64,000 bases of DNA from Bacteroidota bacterium. GTDB lineage: Bacteria; Bacteroidota; Ignavibacteria; UBA10030; UBA8401. Position 1 is the stretch's first letter. Each line of letters opens with the position of its first letter. Under the pieces are notes generated by a model. The model was not told where the DNA came from, searched no databases, and saw only the letters and a program-made list of their open reading frames with translations. The translations under genes were made by a program, and so were the position numbers. Below are positions 1 through 8,599 of this stretch, one piece after another. The stretch covers positions 1 through 64,000 of the forward strand of contig JAQCAB010000007.1 in the NCBI GenBank assembly GCA_027622375.1, in the 5' to 3' direction.

Positions 1-501
1 TGCACGATATCCAAAAGCATTGTTAGCACCACCTGTAGTGTTTGAATAAAGTGCATCTACTCCATTGGCAGTGTTATAACCTCCAGAAGTAATTGCTTGC
101 AATGTACCAAGGCCAATACCTGTGTTATAAGTTGCGCTACTTAATGTTCCAGTGGTTTGGTGTCCAACTAATAAACTTCCAGTAAAATTTGTGCCTTCAA
201 CTTTTGCATCACTTAATCCATCAAGCCCAGTTACGGAAACGCTAGATGATGTTAAACTAATCCATGCACTTCCTGTGTAATAATAAAAACCTGCGGTGCC
301 ATCGGTTTGGTAAATTAATAATCCTGTTGCTGGTGATGTAATTGCAGTTATTTGTGCGGCTGTCATTCTCGGCACCAAAAATCCTTTTGAAGTACTTGTT
401 AAATCAAGTACCGAAGTTGCAGCTGGTGATGTTGTACCAATGCCAACTTGCGCTTGTAAAATTGAAACTGTTAAAAGCAAAAAACAAAGTATGTGTTTCA
501 T
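1..501 (-). CDS. Secreted fibre-like protein, N-terminal part (3' end outside window)
   Basis: The frame starts at ATG 501-499 behind a good ribosome site (GGAGG at 510-506) and stays open to base 1, giving 167 residues. A signal peptide ending near LQAQ is followed by VGIGTTSPAAT and FLVPRMTAAQI, a start common in Bacteroidota surface proteins that carry a tail-fibre or endosialidase-chaperone architecture. The end of the visible part contains Gly/Asn/Ala-rich motifs (NTGIGLGTL, NTANGVDAL, NAFGYRA) like trimeric beta-helix head repeats. Such proteins often end in an S74 intramolecular chaperone domain, which would lie outside this window. The family call is inference from motif style; the reading frame, signal peptide and ribosome site are directly visible. 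Confidence 0.72.
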   Translation of the reverse strand, partial: MKHILCFLLLTVSILQAQVGIGTTSPAATSVLDLTSTSKGFLVPRMTAAQITAITSPATGLLIYQTDGTAGFYYYTGSAWISLTSSSVSVTGLDGLSDAKVEGTNFTGSLLVGHQTTGTLSSATYNTGIGLGTLQAITSGGYNTANGVDALYSNTTGGANNAFGYRA

Positions 502-583
502 AAATCCTCCGTATAAAATTAGTTTAAGTTAAAAGTTATTTCTTGTAAATAAGTAATTTTATAGTGATTTCCAATTATTTGAA

Positions 584-664
584 GGGATTTTTGGAGATGA
601 TGTTGAGAATATTGTGGGGCGTGTTATGACAAACACAAAAGGAATTATAATTAAAAAAATTACT
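584..664 (+). pseudogene. 81-bp remnant of the M1 metallopeptidase gene
   Basis: These 27 codons match codons 95-121 of the intact M1 peptidase gene (4103-4183) at 73 of 81 bases, in the same orientation. The translation GIFGDDVENIVGRVMTNT matches GIFGDNVENIVGRAMTNT in the intact protein. Similarity fades on both sides: QLF before it still resembles QNIF, and after KKIT the two differ. There is no start codon, signal peptide or catalytic region, so it cannot encode an active enzyme. It is the only visible content of the 220-bp gap between the fibre gene and the next gene. Confidence 0.8.
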
Positions 665-721
665 TTGCCAGTAATTTTAAATGAATTGGAAAGGATTTAC
701 TTTATTTGTATTTTAAAATAA

Positions 722-1063
722 ATGAAATTAAGAAATAAAATATTTAACATTTTTGTAATTGCAATTTTTATTGCATCAAATGGATATTCTTCCCTTGAAC
801 ACGATAAACCATCGCAAATTCGAAATGAAAATGTATTAATCGAGCATGATGATTCTGGAAACAGATGCTCTCATAAAGATATAATCCAAGAACATATCTG
901 CGTAACTTGTTCTACATTTACTAGAAATCTATTTTTAAAAAGCAATATTTCATTTCACGCGACAATCGAAGTTAATTTTATTCCGTTTTTTCAAAATAAT
1001 TCTTACCACTCACTTTCACTAAACCAATCCCCTAATTTAAGAGCACCCCCCCGTAAATCATAA
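722..1063 (+). CDS. Small secreted Cys/His protein (DUF2946-like)
   Basis: The protein has 113 residues with an N-terminal hydrophobic signal segment (NIFVIAIFIASNGYSS). The mature part carries scattered His residues, an ICVTC pair near residues 60-64, and a C-terminal RAPP motif. That combination resembles the small DUF2946-type proteins often encoded near heavy-metal uptake or resistance genes. It is followed by a lipoprotein and a ZnuD-like TonB receptor on the same strand, which fits a metal-related role. The start ATG has no strong Shine-Dalgarno sequence. The family call rests on the motif pair and context only, so the function is inferred. Confidence 0.6.
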   Translation: MKLRNKIFNIFVIAIFIASNGYSSLEHDKPSQIRNENVLIEHDDSGNRCSHKDIIQEHICVTCSTFTRNLFLKSNISFHATIEVNFIPFFQNNSYHSLSLNQSPNLRAPPRKS

Positions 1064-1122
1064 CTAACAGATTCGCGATTCTTTTAAACTAACTATTTAT
1101 AAATTTTAAAGAAAGATTGGTT

Positions 1123-1566
1123 ATGAGTAAAATATTATTATTAGCTCTATGTATAGGGCTTTTTTCATCATGCAAAGAAGATATAACTGAACCCGAAGAA
1201 CACTTTGAAGGGGAGGGATTATTTTTACTTAATACAAAAAAAGATACAGTAATTTATTATTTTCAAGGGAAAGTACGAGCTGGAGACACACTTCGATCGA
1301 TAATAAATACTACAAGTGAAAATTTGGATCTTTATTTTCTTGATGCAGATAAAAAAACTTTAAACCCACCATATGAAGAAGAAGACCACAGTTTAGACTG
1401 GGTTATAACTGATACATCAATTGTAAAATTTAATTTTGCAGCTGGAAAAAAATACTCCATAAATCATACCGGCAAAAAAGTTGGGTCAACTACTTTTGAG
1501 TTACAGTTGCTCCATCAAGGTCATCCCGATTTTAGGACTGTTCTTATTCCTGTACAAGTAAAATAA
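1123..1566 (+). CDS. Hypothetical lipoprotein of the metal-uptake cluster
   Basis: I place the start at ATG 1123, behind AAAGAAAG, rather than at the in-frame TTG two codons upstream. The 147-residue product begins with a lipoprotein signal peptide whose lipobox is LFSSC (Cys17), followed by an acidic stretch (EDITEPEE). The rest looks like a single beta-rich domain with a His-containing C-terminus (LLHQGHPDFRTVLIPV). I do not recognise a named family. Its stop codon directly abuts the first codon of the TonB receptor frame, so the two are probably translationally coupled. It may be a surface or periplasmic metal-binding partner of that receptor; this is inference from position. Confidence 0.65.
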   Translation: MSKILLLALCIGLFSSCKEDITEPEEHFEGEGLFLLNTKKDTVIYYFQGKVRAGDTLRSIINTTSENLDLYFLDADKKTLNPPYEEEDHSLDWVITDTSIVKFNFAAGKKYSINHTGKKVGSTTFELQLLHQGHPDFRTVLIPVQVK

Positions 1567-3768
1567 CTGAAAAATATAATTTTAATATTATTAGTTTTAC
1601 CTTCCTATATTTTTAGCCAGACTAAAAATATTCAACTGAATATTGTAGATGGGGAAACCCATCTACCAGTTGAACAGGTTAATATTAGAATCCTAGAGCT
1701 TAATTTATTTTTACAAACGAATAAAGATGGCGAAGTAAATTTTAATTTGCATAATTTCAATCAGTATGTAATCCGAACTGAAAGAATCGGATATAAACCA
1801 ACTGAAATTGTTTTATCGGATAAAGTTTTAAAATCAAAACAAAAACATATTTTACATATTTATTCTTTACCGATTCAAACAGGTTCGATTATAGTTAAAG
1901 GTGAACATGACGATTATCTTTTTGATGAGTCGATTTCACCTAAAATCGTATTGCGTGGTAAAGAATTGCAAAGAGATTTAAGTTCAACATTAGCATCAAC
2001 TTTAAAAAATGAATTGGGTGTGTCAATGCGTGCAATGGGACCAGCTCCAAGTCGCCCGGTTTTACGCGGTCTTGGTGGAGATAGAATTGTTATCTCAGAA
2101 GATGGAATTAAAAATGATGATTTATCTTCAACAAGCCCAGACCATGCAGTAACGATTGAACCATTTTCAGTCGATAGAATTGAAATAATTCGAGGACCAA
2201 AAATTTTACTTCGAACAGGGATGGCAAATGGTGGAGTGATTCAATTAGTGCGTGATGAAATTCCGTTAAAATTAATTTCTCGTTTTACAGGAAATGCTGG
2301 CCTCTATTTTGAGAGTGCAAACAAAGGCTTTCTGGGAAGTTCAACTTTTAGTTTGCCAATTAATAAATTTATTTTTCGTGGAGAATTTAGCAAAAAAAAT
2401 GCAGGTAATATTTCTTCTCCGATTGGTGAATTAAAAAATACTTCATTTGATGTTTTAAATGGTAGTTTAGCATCAAGTTTTGTTGATGAAAATTTTGCAA
2501 TTGGTGCAAACATAAAAGTTTACGAAACTAGATACGGAATCCCTGGAGGATTTGTTGGCGCACATCCGAATGGGGTTGATATAGAGATAAGTAAATTGCA
2601 AAATCAAATTAAAGGGATATTAAAAGTTAATAATAATTTTATATCGGAATTAAATTTTCATGTAAACCAACTTCACTTACGACAGAAGGAGTTTGAAAAA
2701 AAGGGATTTATTGGCGCCGATTTTTTAGTTAATCATTTAACTTTTGGCGTTGATGCATCGCATAAAGAATTTTTAAATTTTAATAATGGCAATTTTGCAA
2801 TTAGTCTTGAGGAGAGAGATTATAGGGTTGGAGGATTTGTTTTTACGCCGACAACAAAATTACAAAACTTTTCTGCTGCAATTTTTGAATCATGGAAAGA
2901 AGATGATTTTGCAATTCAATTTGGGATCAGAAATGAAATTGCAAGCATAACACCGAGTGAAAATAAATATCTCGGGAATGATATTTTAGATTTAAATAAA
3001 AAAAGAAATTTTTGGATTACGTCTGGTGCACTTTCATTGCTATATCATTTTGAAGAATTTTCTCATTTCGGTTTTACAATAAATAAATCAAGTCGCATTC
3101 CAACAATTGAAGAATTATTTTCAAAAGGCCCGCATTTGGCTGCGTATTCATTTGAAGTTGGAAATCCAGATTTATCAGAAGAAAAATCTATCGGCTCGGA
3201 ATTATTTTACCATTTCGAAAAAGATAATTTTTCGATCTTAGTTAATGGATTTTATAATTATTTTTTTGATTTCATCACTCCAAGAAATACTGGTCAAACA
3301 AATTGGGCTACACTATTACCAATTTATCAAACAAGTTTAGCTGCAGCAGAATTTAAAGGAATTGAATTAGAGATTAAAAAAGATATTTTTAATAATTTTA
3401 ATTCAAATTTTACATTAAGTTATACAGATGGATCTTTTGCAAAAACCAAAAAACCACTTCCTGCAATTCCTCCGTTAAAAATATTTTTGGGGTTTGATTA
3501 CAAGTATTCCGATTTTACTATTGGTTTTACAAGAGAATTTACTGATAAACAAAATAAAGTAGATGAGTTTGAGCTACCGACTGAGAAATATGCAATTTCA
3601 AATTTATACTTCCAGTATAGTTTTTTAAATGATTTACAGCTTTATAATTTTACTTTTTCGGTGGAAAATATTTTTAACAAAACATACTACAATCATCTTT
3701 CCAGAATCAAATCAATACTTCCAGAGTCTGGTAGAAATATAAAATTTATATTACGTATGTATTTTTAA
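1567..3768 (+). CDS. TonB-dependent outer-membrane receptor, ZnuD-like, probable CTG start
   Basis: The frame opens straight after the upstream TAA. Codons from CTG 1567 encode a convincing signal peptide (KNIILILLVLPSYIFSQ) and then a carboxypeptidase-regulatory-like beta domain up to about residue 105. An in-frame TTG at 1747 would lose both, so CTG 1567 is the likeliest start, giving 733 residues. The plug domain (about 120-230) has RPVLRGLGGDRI, SPDHAV and RIEIIRGP. RPVLRG and SPDHAV are features I associate with ZnuD-type zinc receptors. The rest is a 22-strand-type barrel ending in FILRMYF with a terminal aromatic. Where family members usually read LLYG-x-x-A-x-GGVVNV, this one has LLRTGMANGGVIQL. 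Likely substrate: a metal ion or metal complex. Confidence 0.82.
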   Translation: MKNIILILLVLPSYIFSQTKNIQLNIVDGETHLPVEQVNIRILELNLFLQTNKDGEVNFNLHNFNQYVIRTERIGYKPTEIVLSDKVLKSKQKHILHIYSLPIQTGSIIVKGEHDDYLFDESISPKIVLRGKELQRDLSSTLASTLKNELGVSMRAMGPAPSRPVLRGLGGDRIVISEDGIKNDDLSSTSPDHAVTIEPFSVDRIEIIRGPKILLRTGMANGGVIQLVRDEIPLKLISRFTGNAGLYFESANKGFLGSSTFSLPINKFIFRGEFSKKNAGNISSPIGELKNTSFDVLNGSLASSFVDENFAIGANIKVYETRYGIPGGFVGAHPNGVDIEISKLQNQIKGILKVNNNFISELNFHVNQLHLRQKEFEKKGFIGADFLVNHLTFGVDASHKEFLNFNNGNFAISLEERDYRVGGFVFTPTTKLQNFSAAIFESWKEDDFAIQFGIRNEIASITPSENKYLGNDILDLNKKRNFWITSGALSLLYHFEEFSHFGFTINKSSRIPTIEELFSKGPHLAAYSFEVGNPDLSEEKSIGSELFYHFEKDNFSILVNGFYNYFFDFITPRNTGQTNWATLLPIYQTSLAAAEFKGIELEIKKDIFNNFNSNFTLSYTDGSFAKTKKPLPAIPPLKIFLGFDYKYSDFTIGFTREFTDKQNKVDEFELPTEKYAISNLYFQYSFLNDLQLYNFTFSVENIFNKTYYNHLSRIKSILPESGRNIKFILRMYF

Positions 3769-3820
3769 AATCAGTTCAATAGTTATAAATTAAGTCAGCA
3801 TATTAATTAAAAGGACTAAA

Positions 3821-6800
3821 ATGAAATTACTGACACTTTTATTACCAATATTATTATTTTCACAATCAAACCGTAATCCCAATAACTTACCAACTCGCCT
3901 ATCAAACGGTGCGCCAGGATCAGGATATTGGCAGCAACAAGTTGATTATTTTGTTGAAACAGAATTAATCACCTCTGAAAACATTTTAAATGCAAAAAAA
4001 GGAACCAAATTAACTGCAAAAGAAAGAATCAAATATATTAACAACTCGCCTGATACTTTAAATTATTTAGTTTGGCATTTATATCAAAATATTTTTAAAA
4101 AAGGAATTTTTGGTGATAATGTTGAGAATATTGTTGGGCGTGCTATGACAAACACAACAGGAATTATTATTAAAAAAATTACAATCGCAAACAATGTTGT
4201 AAAACCAGAAATTGATAAAACAATAATGGTTACACAATTACCAACTCCATTATTACCTAAAACTTCGATTGAAATTAATGTTGAATGGGAATATGAAGTG
4301 CCGAGTGTTGCAAGTTTACGAACTGGCTCAAATGGAAATGATTTTGGGATTTGCCAATGGTATCCACAAATTGCAACTTATGATGACCAACGTGGTTGGG
4401 ATAGAGACCAATATTATGGCCAAGGAGAATTTTATCTTGAATATGGAAATTGGGATGTAAAAATTACGTTGCCCGCAAATTTTATTGTTTCGGCAACAGG
4501 AACTTTACAAAACTTAAATGATGTTTTAACTCAAGATCAAATAAAAAGATTTAATGAAGTCTCATCACAAAAAGTGACACAAATAATTCCTCCAGCAGAA
4601 ACTGATACAATGAGAAATTATTTAAAAAATGAAAAGCGAACCTGGCATTTTACAGCAAAAGATGTTCGAGATTTTGCATGGGCAGCATCACCAAAATTTG
4701 TTTGGGATGCGACAATGACAAATAATAATGTAAAAATTTATGCTTTTTATTTTAAAGGAAATGATTCTGTCTATGCGATTTACAAATGGAGAGAGCAAGT
4801 CACAAAAGTTTCCAATTGGGATGATGGCGCAAATATGGCGCGGCACTCGATTGAATTTTTCTCAAAAAATTATGGGAATTATATTTATCCGCAAACAACA
4901 GTTGTAGAAGGGCCGGTTTATGGAATGGAATATCCAATGTTTATTTTTGCAGGAGGTGGTGATCCATTTACAAATTCTTTATACGGGGTAATCTCACACG
5001 AACTTGGCCACCAGTGGTATCCGATGATGATTGGCAGCCAAGAAACTAATTATGCTTTTATGGATGAAGGATTTAATACTTATATAACTTCAAACGCAAT
5101 AAATGACAGATATGGAAAATTTGGATTACTGCATAAAGATTTTGCAAAAAAGTTTGGGCATTTTTTTGCAAATGCAGATGCGCGGCTCTTTAATCAATTA
5201 CAATATTTAAATATTGCGACTGCAGAAAAAGAAGCACCACTTATGACACACTCAAATGTTTTAAGAAGTAATCAATTTGGACAAATAGCTTATGCAAAAC
5301 CTGCAACAGTTTTATACATGCTTAAAGATGTTTTGGGTGAAGATGTTTTTAATAAATCAATGCTGGAATATTACAATCGTTGGCTTTTAAAACATCCATA
5401 TCCTGAAGATTTTTATAATACAATTGAAGATGTAAGTGGTCAAAATTTAGATTGGTTTTGGAATCAGTGGTTTTATAAAACTTCAAAACTTGATTTAGCA
5501 ATTGGGAATGTTAAATCAAATGACAAAAATTCTACTTTAATTAATTTTAATAAATTGGATGAAGCTGTAATGCCATTTACACTTCAAGTAAAGTTAGAAA
5601 ATGATAAAATTTATAATTACAGAGTGCCGGTAGAAAAAATGATGTTTACAGATAATTTTAATTTTGAAGTACCACATTCTAAATCTGATATTTCAACAAT
5701 TACAATTGATCCCGATTTAAAACTCGCGGATACCGAAAGAAGGAATAATAGATGGCCTAGTTGGTCTTTGGATAATTATGAATTTGATTTTGGTACTGGA
5801 TTGGTAAATTCAATTTTTCCACCGATTGATAAAACAGTTATAAATTTTTTTCCATCATTAAGTTATAATCTATATGATGGGGTTGAGTTGGGATTAAATA
5901 TTTCAACAAAATATTTATCAAAATATAATTTTACAGAAACAATCAGATACGATTTAAAATCTAAACAACAAGATATAATTTTAAATTACACAAAAATGTT
6001 AGATTTCATTTCTCCAGATTTAACAACTTCAGTTTCGGTATTAAATAGTGACGGAAGAAATTCCAGAAGCGCAAATCTTAATTATAAACATACAAGTTTT
6101 AATGGAATGTTTGGCAACAAAACCACCATTACAAATTTTAATACTGCAATAAAAAGTATTAAACTTGAAAATGATTTATATGTGAATCCAATTTTATGGA
6201 GCAAAGGTAAATTACAATACGGAACAATTTCAATTTCACAACTTCGTAATTTTAATTGGGGAAAAACAAGCGTAAATATTAATTCTGAATTCGGATTGCC
6301 AGGATCTGATTTTTATTATGGTAAAATTTTTGGAGAAGCTAAATTAAATTGGGATAAATTATTTTTAAGAATTTATGGTGGTAAGATTGAAGGAGGAACT
6401 ATTCCAATTCAAACAAAGTTTGCGATTAATTCACCAACTCAAATTGAGCTTTCGGAAAGTGGTTTTTTTAGAAGCCAAATGTTTAAAGATGATTTATTTC
6501 AAAAATTTACAATGGCCGGTGGTGGAAATCTTTTTGCAAAAGAAAACATTTATGGGAACAATATTATTGCAGCAAATTTATCATACAAAATCGCAATGCT
6601 GGCATTGATAGTAAATTCTGGTTTTACAACCAATGAAAATATATTGTTAAAAGATTTTTCCAAAAATCTTTATACTGATATTTCGATAGGTTTGCCAATC
6701 GAGTTAGATTTGATTTTACCAATAAGTGTTGGTGGTTTTGGAATTGGTTTTTACTTCCCTGTTGCTGAAAAAATTCCAGGAGAAAAATTTACATCAATCA

Positions 6801-6850
6801 AAAATATCGGACAACGATTACGAGTTGTTTTAGGAACTAGATTAAATTAG
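3821..6850 (+). CDS. Secreted M1 family zinc metallopeptidase, large form
   Basis: The product has 1009 residues and a short signal peptide (KLLTLLLPILLFSQ). The catalytic site is clear: HELGH at 393-397 and the third zinc ligand Glu416 in MDEGFNTY, an HExxH-x18-E arrangement. The exopeptidase substrate motif appears as GMEYP upstream. M1 enzymes remove N-terminal amino acids from peptides; this one should act outside the inner membrane. The C-terminal 400 residues lack recognisable M1 features and are rich in alternating beta-type sequence, unlike classical aminopeptidase N. AAAAGGAC precedes the ATG. The next gene overlaps its stop by one base. A 27-codon fragment of this gene lies 3.5 kb upstream. 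Confidence 0.9.
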   Translation: MKLLTLLLPILLFSQSNRNPNNLPTRLSNGAPGSGYWQQQVDYFVETELITSENILNAKKGTKLTAKERIKYINNSPDTLNYLVWHLYQNIFKKGIFGDNVENIVGRAMTNTTGIIIKKITIANNVVKPEIDKTIMVTQLPTPLLPKTSIEINVEWEYEVPSVASLRTGSNGNDFGICQWYPQIATYDDQRGWDRDQYYGQGEFYLEYGNWDVKITLPANFIVSATGTLQNLNDVLTQDQIKRFNEVSSQKVTQIIPPAETDTMRNYLKNEKRTWHFTAKDVRDFAWAASPKFVWDATMTNNNVKIYAFYFKGNDSVYAIYKWREQVTKVSNWDDGANMARHSIEFFSKNYGNYIYPQTTVVEGPVYGMEYPMFIFAGGGDPFTNSLYGVISHELGHQWYPMMIGSQETNYAFMDEGFNTYITSNAINDRYGKFGLLHKDFAKKFGHFFANADARLFNQLQYLNIATAEKEAPLMTHSNVLRSNQFGQIAYAKPATVLYMLKDVLGEDVFNKSMLEYYNRWLLKHPYPEDFYNTIEDVSGQNLDWFWNQWFYKTSKLDLAIGNVKSNDKNSTLINFNKLDEAVMPFTLQVKLENDKIYNYRVPVEKMMFTDNFNFEVPHSKSDISTITIDPDLKLADTERRNNRWPSWSLDNYEFDFGTGLVNSIFPPIDKTVINFFPSLSYNLYDGVELGLNISTKYLSKYNFTETIRYDLKSKQQDIILNYTKMLDFISPDLTTSVSVLNSDGRNSRSANLNYKHTSFNGMFGNKTTITNFNTAIKSIKLENDLYVNPILWSKGKLQYGTISISQLRNFNWGKTSVNINSEFGLPGSDFYYGKIFGEAKLNWDKLFLRIYGGKIEGGTIPIQTKFAINSPTQIELSESGFFRSQMFKDDLFQKFTMAGGGNLFAKENIYGNNIIAANLSYKIAMLALIVNSGFTTNENILLKDFSKNLYTDISIGLPIELDLILPISVGGFGIGFYFPVAEKIPGEKFTSIKNIGQRLRVVLGTRLN

Positions 6851-7236
6851 TGAAGTATATTTTTTTAATACTTTCTGTTTTTATTTTTTCTTGTTCAGAT
6901 TCTATTTTAGCTCCGACTGAACAAGTTGTTTTCCCTACAAATAAAATAAGTTATAATCGTCAAGTGCAATTATTTTTCAATCAAAATTGCACATTGGCTG
7001 GTTGCCATAACGAAAAAGATAAAAGGTCAAACTTGGATTTAACAAGTTATGGAGCAGTGCGGCAAAGGTTTTATGATGTTGTAGTACCAAAAGATACAAC
7101 TTTAAGCAGAATTATTTGGAGTATCGAAAAAAGATCAGGTTCACCAGCAATGCCACCGGGAAAATTTTTAAATTCAAATCAAATTATGGGAATCAAAACT
7201 TGGATTATGGAAGGGGCGACTGATACTATTCCGTAA
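6850..7236 (+). CDS. Cytochrome c-like lipoprotein with CX4CH haem motif
   Basis: GTG start overlaps the TAG of the M1 gene by one base, so it is probably co-translated. A lipoprotein signal peptide (lipobox FIFSC) is followed by a small single-haem domain. The haem attachment motif is C47-TLAG-C52-H53, with four rather than two residues between cysteines. A candidate Met ligand lies in SPAMPPG (Met101). This spacing and the AMPP motif recur in small planctomycete- and Bacteroidota-type cytochrome domains. Length is 128 residues. The role would be electron transfer or a haem-bearing accessory in the periplasm. The 3' end overlaps the convergent thioredoxin-like gene by 11 bp. Confidence 0.75.
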   Translation: MKYIFLILSVFIFSCSDSILAPTEQVVFPTNKISYNRQVQLFFNQNCTLAGCHNEKDKRSNLDLTSYGAVRQRFYDVVVPKDTTLSRIIWSIEKRSGSPAMPPGKFLNSNQIMGIKTWIMEGATDTIP

Positions 7237-7750
7237 TTTTATTAGAAAGTATTGCAGAAATATCTTTTTCTAAACTTTCTTTTGGGAATTCAACAATTCT
7301 TCCAATTTCTTTTCCATATTTTAGAAAAATATAAGTTGGCACTCTATCAATATTATATTTTTTATTAAAAGTTGAGTCTTCAGTTTTTTTTGTTCGATCA
7401 AGCGCATAAATTGTAACTCTCGATTCTGGAATCGTACATTTTTCAAGAATTTTAAAAAATTTTGGTACTTCTTTTTTCGAATCTCCACACCAAGTTCCAA
7501 GAAACAATACAACATTCACATCCTTAAATAATTTTGTAGCTGGTAAACTTAAACTGTCAACTTTGTAAGAATCGTAATTTGTTTTATACCATTTAAAACT
7601 CTCCTCTTTTGTTAAATCACTGCAAGTTATCATCCCTTTAAAGATTATAGTACCAGTTTCTTCTTTAATTGATTTAAATGTATTCTGACTGTCTGATTCT
7701 TGACAATAAAATGGAGTTGTTAAAAACAGTAAAATAAATAAATTATTCAT
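7226..7750 (-). CDS. Secreted thioredoxin-like protein with CGDS active site
   Basis: 174 residues with a signal peptide (NNLFILLFLTTPFYC). The thioredoxin core is visible: strand VNVVLFLGTW, active-site motif W87-C88-GD-S91, and the cis-proline loop VPTYIF. The second active-site cysteine is Ser, so this is a monothiol CxxS form that could reduce or isomerise mixed disulfides but not act as a standard dithiol oxidoreductase. Two other cysteines (Cys43 and Cys104) could supply a resolving thiol. It overlaps the NAD kinase gene upstream by 4 bp (ATGA), so the two are co-transcribed. The substrate is unknown. Confidence 0.78.
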   Translation of the reverse strand: MNNLFILLFLTTPFYCQESDSQNTFKSIKEETGTIIFKGMITCSDLTKEESFKWYKTNYDSYKVDSLSLPATKLFKDVNVVLFLGTWCGDSKKEVPKFFKILEKCTIPESRVTIYALDRTKKTEDSTFNKKYNIDRVPTYIFLKYGKEIGRIVEFPKESLEKDISAILSNKITE

Positions 7751-8598
7751 TTGCTGATTATTCGTAAATCAAAACCCCATAAAAGTTTTTTACGGAGAAG
7801 ATCATAAAATGACCAACTATTTTGCCGAACAAGATTTATAGAATATTTTGATTTCTTAATTTCGATTGTATCGGAAGAATTTAAAACAACTTCCTGATTT
7901 CCATCTACAACAAGCCGAGCTTTTTTAAATTTTGAAGTAACTTTAATTTTTATTTTTTTATCATCTTGAAGAATAACAGGTCTCGCAGTTAGCATATGTG
8001 CGGAAATTGGAGTGATTCCAATTACCGGCGCAGAAGGTGAAATTATTGGTCCACCTGTTGCAAGAGAATATCCTGTTGATCCTGTTGGAGTTGTTACAAT
8101 TACACCATCACCATTAAAAGTTAGCAGTGCTTCCTTTTCAACAAAAGTTTCAACACTAATCATTCGTGAGGAATTACCTTTATCAATTACAACTTCGTTT
8201 AGAGCATAAAATGTTTTTTTATTTTTTTTAATTTTTATTTCAAGTAAAGATCTTTTATCTAAAAAATATTTTCCAGCAATTAAGTTTTGAAAAACAAGTT
8301 TAATTGAATCAATTGTGCTTTCAGTTAAAAAACCAAGTTTGCCAATATTTAATCCTAAAATTGGAACTTTACTATTAATTACTTTTTGTGCAACAGAAAG
8401 AATTGTGCCATCTCCACCAATTGCAATTACAAATTGGTATTTTAATTTTGTGTTAAAATATTTTTTATCAACAAAATTTTTGAGATTAGCATCGAAAGAA
8501 AGATCAATTCCCAATTCTTTAGAAATAGGAATTAATTTTTTAATTGCATTTTTTAAAACTATTCCCTTTGCAATATTTCCGGCAACTAAACAATTCAT
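7747..8598 (-). CDS. nadK: NAD kinase
   Basis: 283 residues. It phosphorylates NAD to NADP with ATP in the cytosol. The diagnostic motifs are present: GGDGTIL (about residues 80-86), LGLNIGKLGFLTE, and the glycine-rich TPTGSTGYSLATGGPI loop near residue 170. Length is normal for the family. It starts one base before the stop of the glycosyltransferase gene upstream and overlaps the thioredoxin-like gene downstream by 4 bp, so it belongs to the minus-strand operon. Nothing unusual is visible in the active site. Confidence 0.95.
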   Translation of the reverse strand: MNCLVAGNIAKGIVLKNAIKKLIPISKELGIDLSFDANLKNFVDKKYFNTKLKYQFVIAIGGDGTILSVAQKVINSKVPILGLNIGKLGFLTESTIDSIKLVFQNLIAGKYFLDKRSLLEIKIKKNKKTFYALNEVVIDKGNSSRMISVETFVEKEALLTFNGDGVIVTTPTGSTGYSLATGGPIISPSAPVIGITPISAHMLTARPVILQDDKKIKIKVTSKFKKARLVVDGNQEVVLNSSDTIEIKKSKYSINLVRQNSWSFYDLLRKKLLWGFDLRIISK

Positions 8599-8599
8599 T

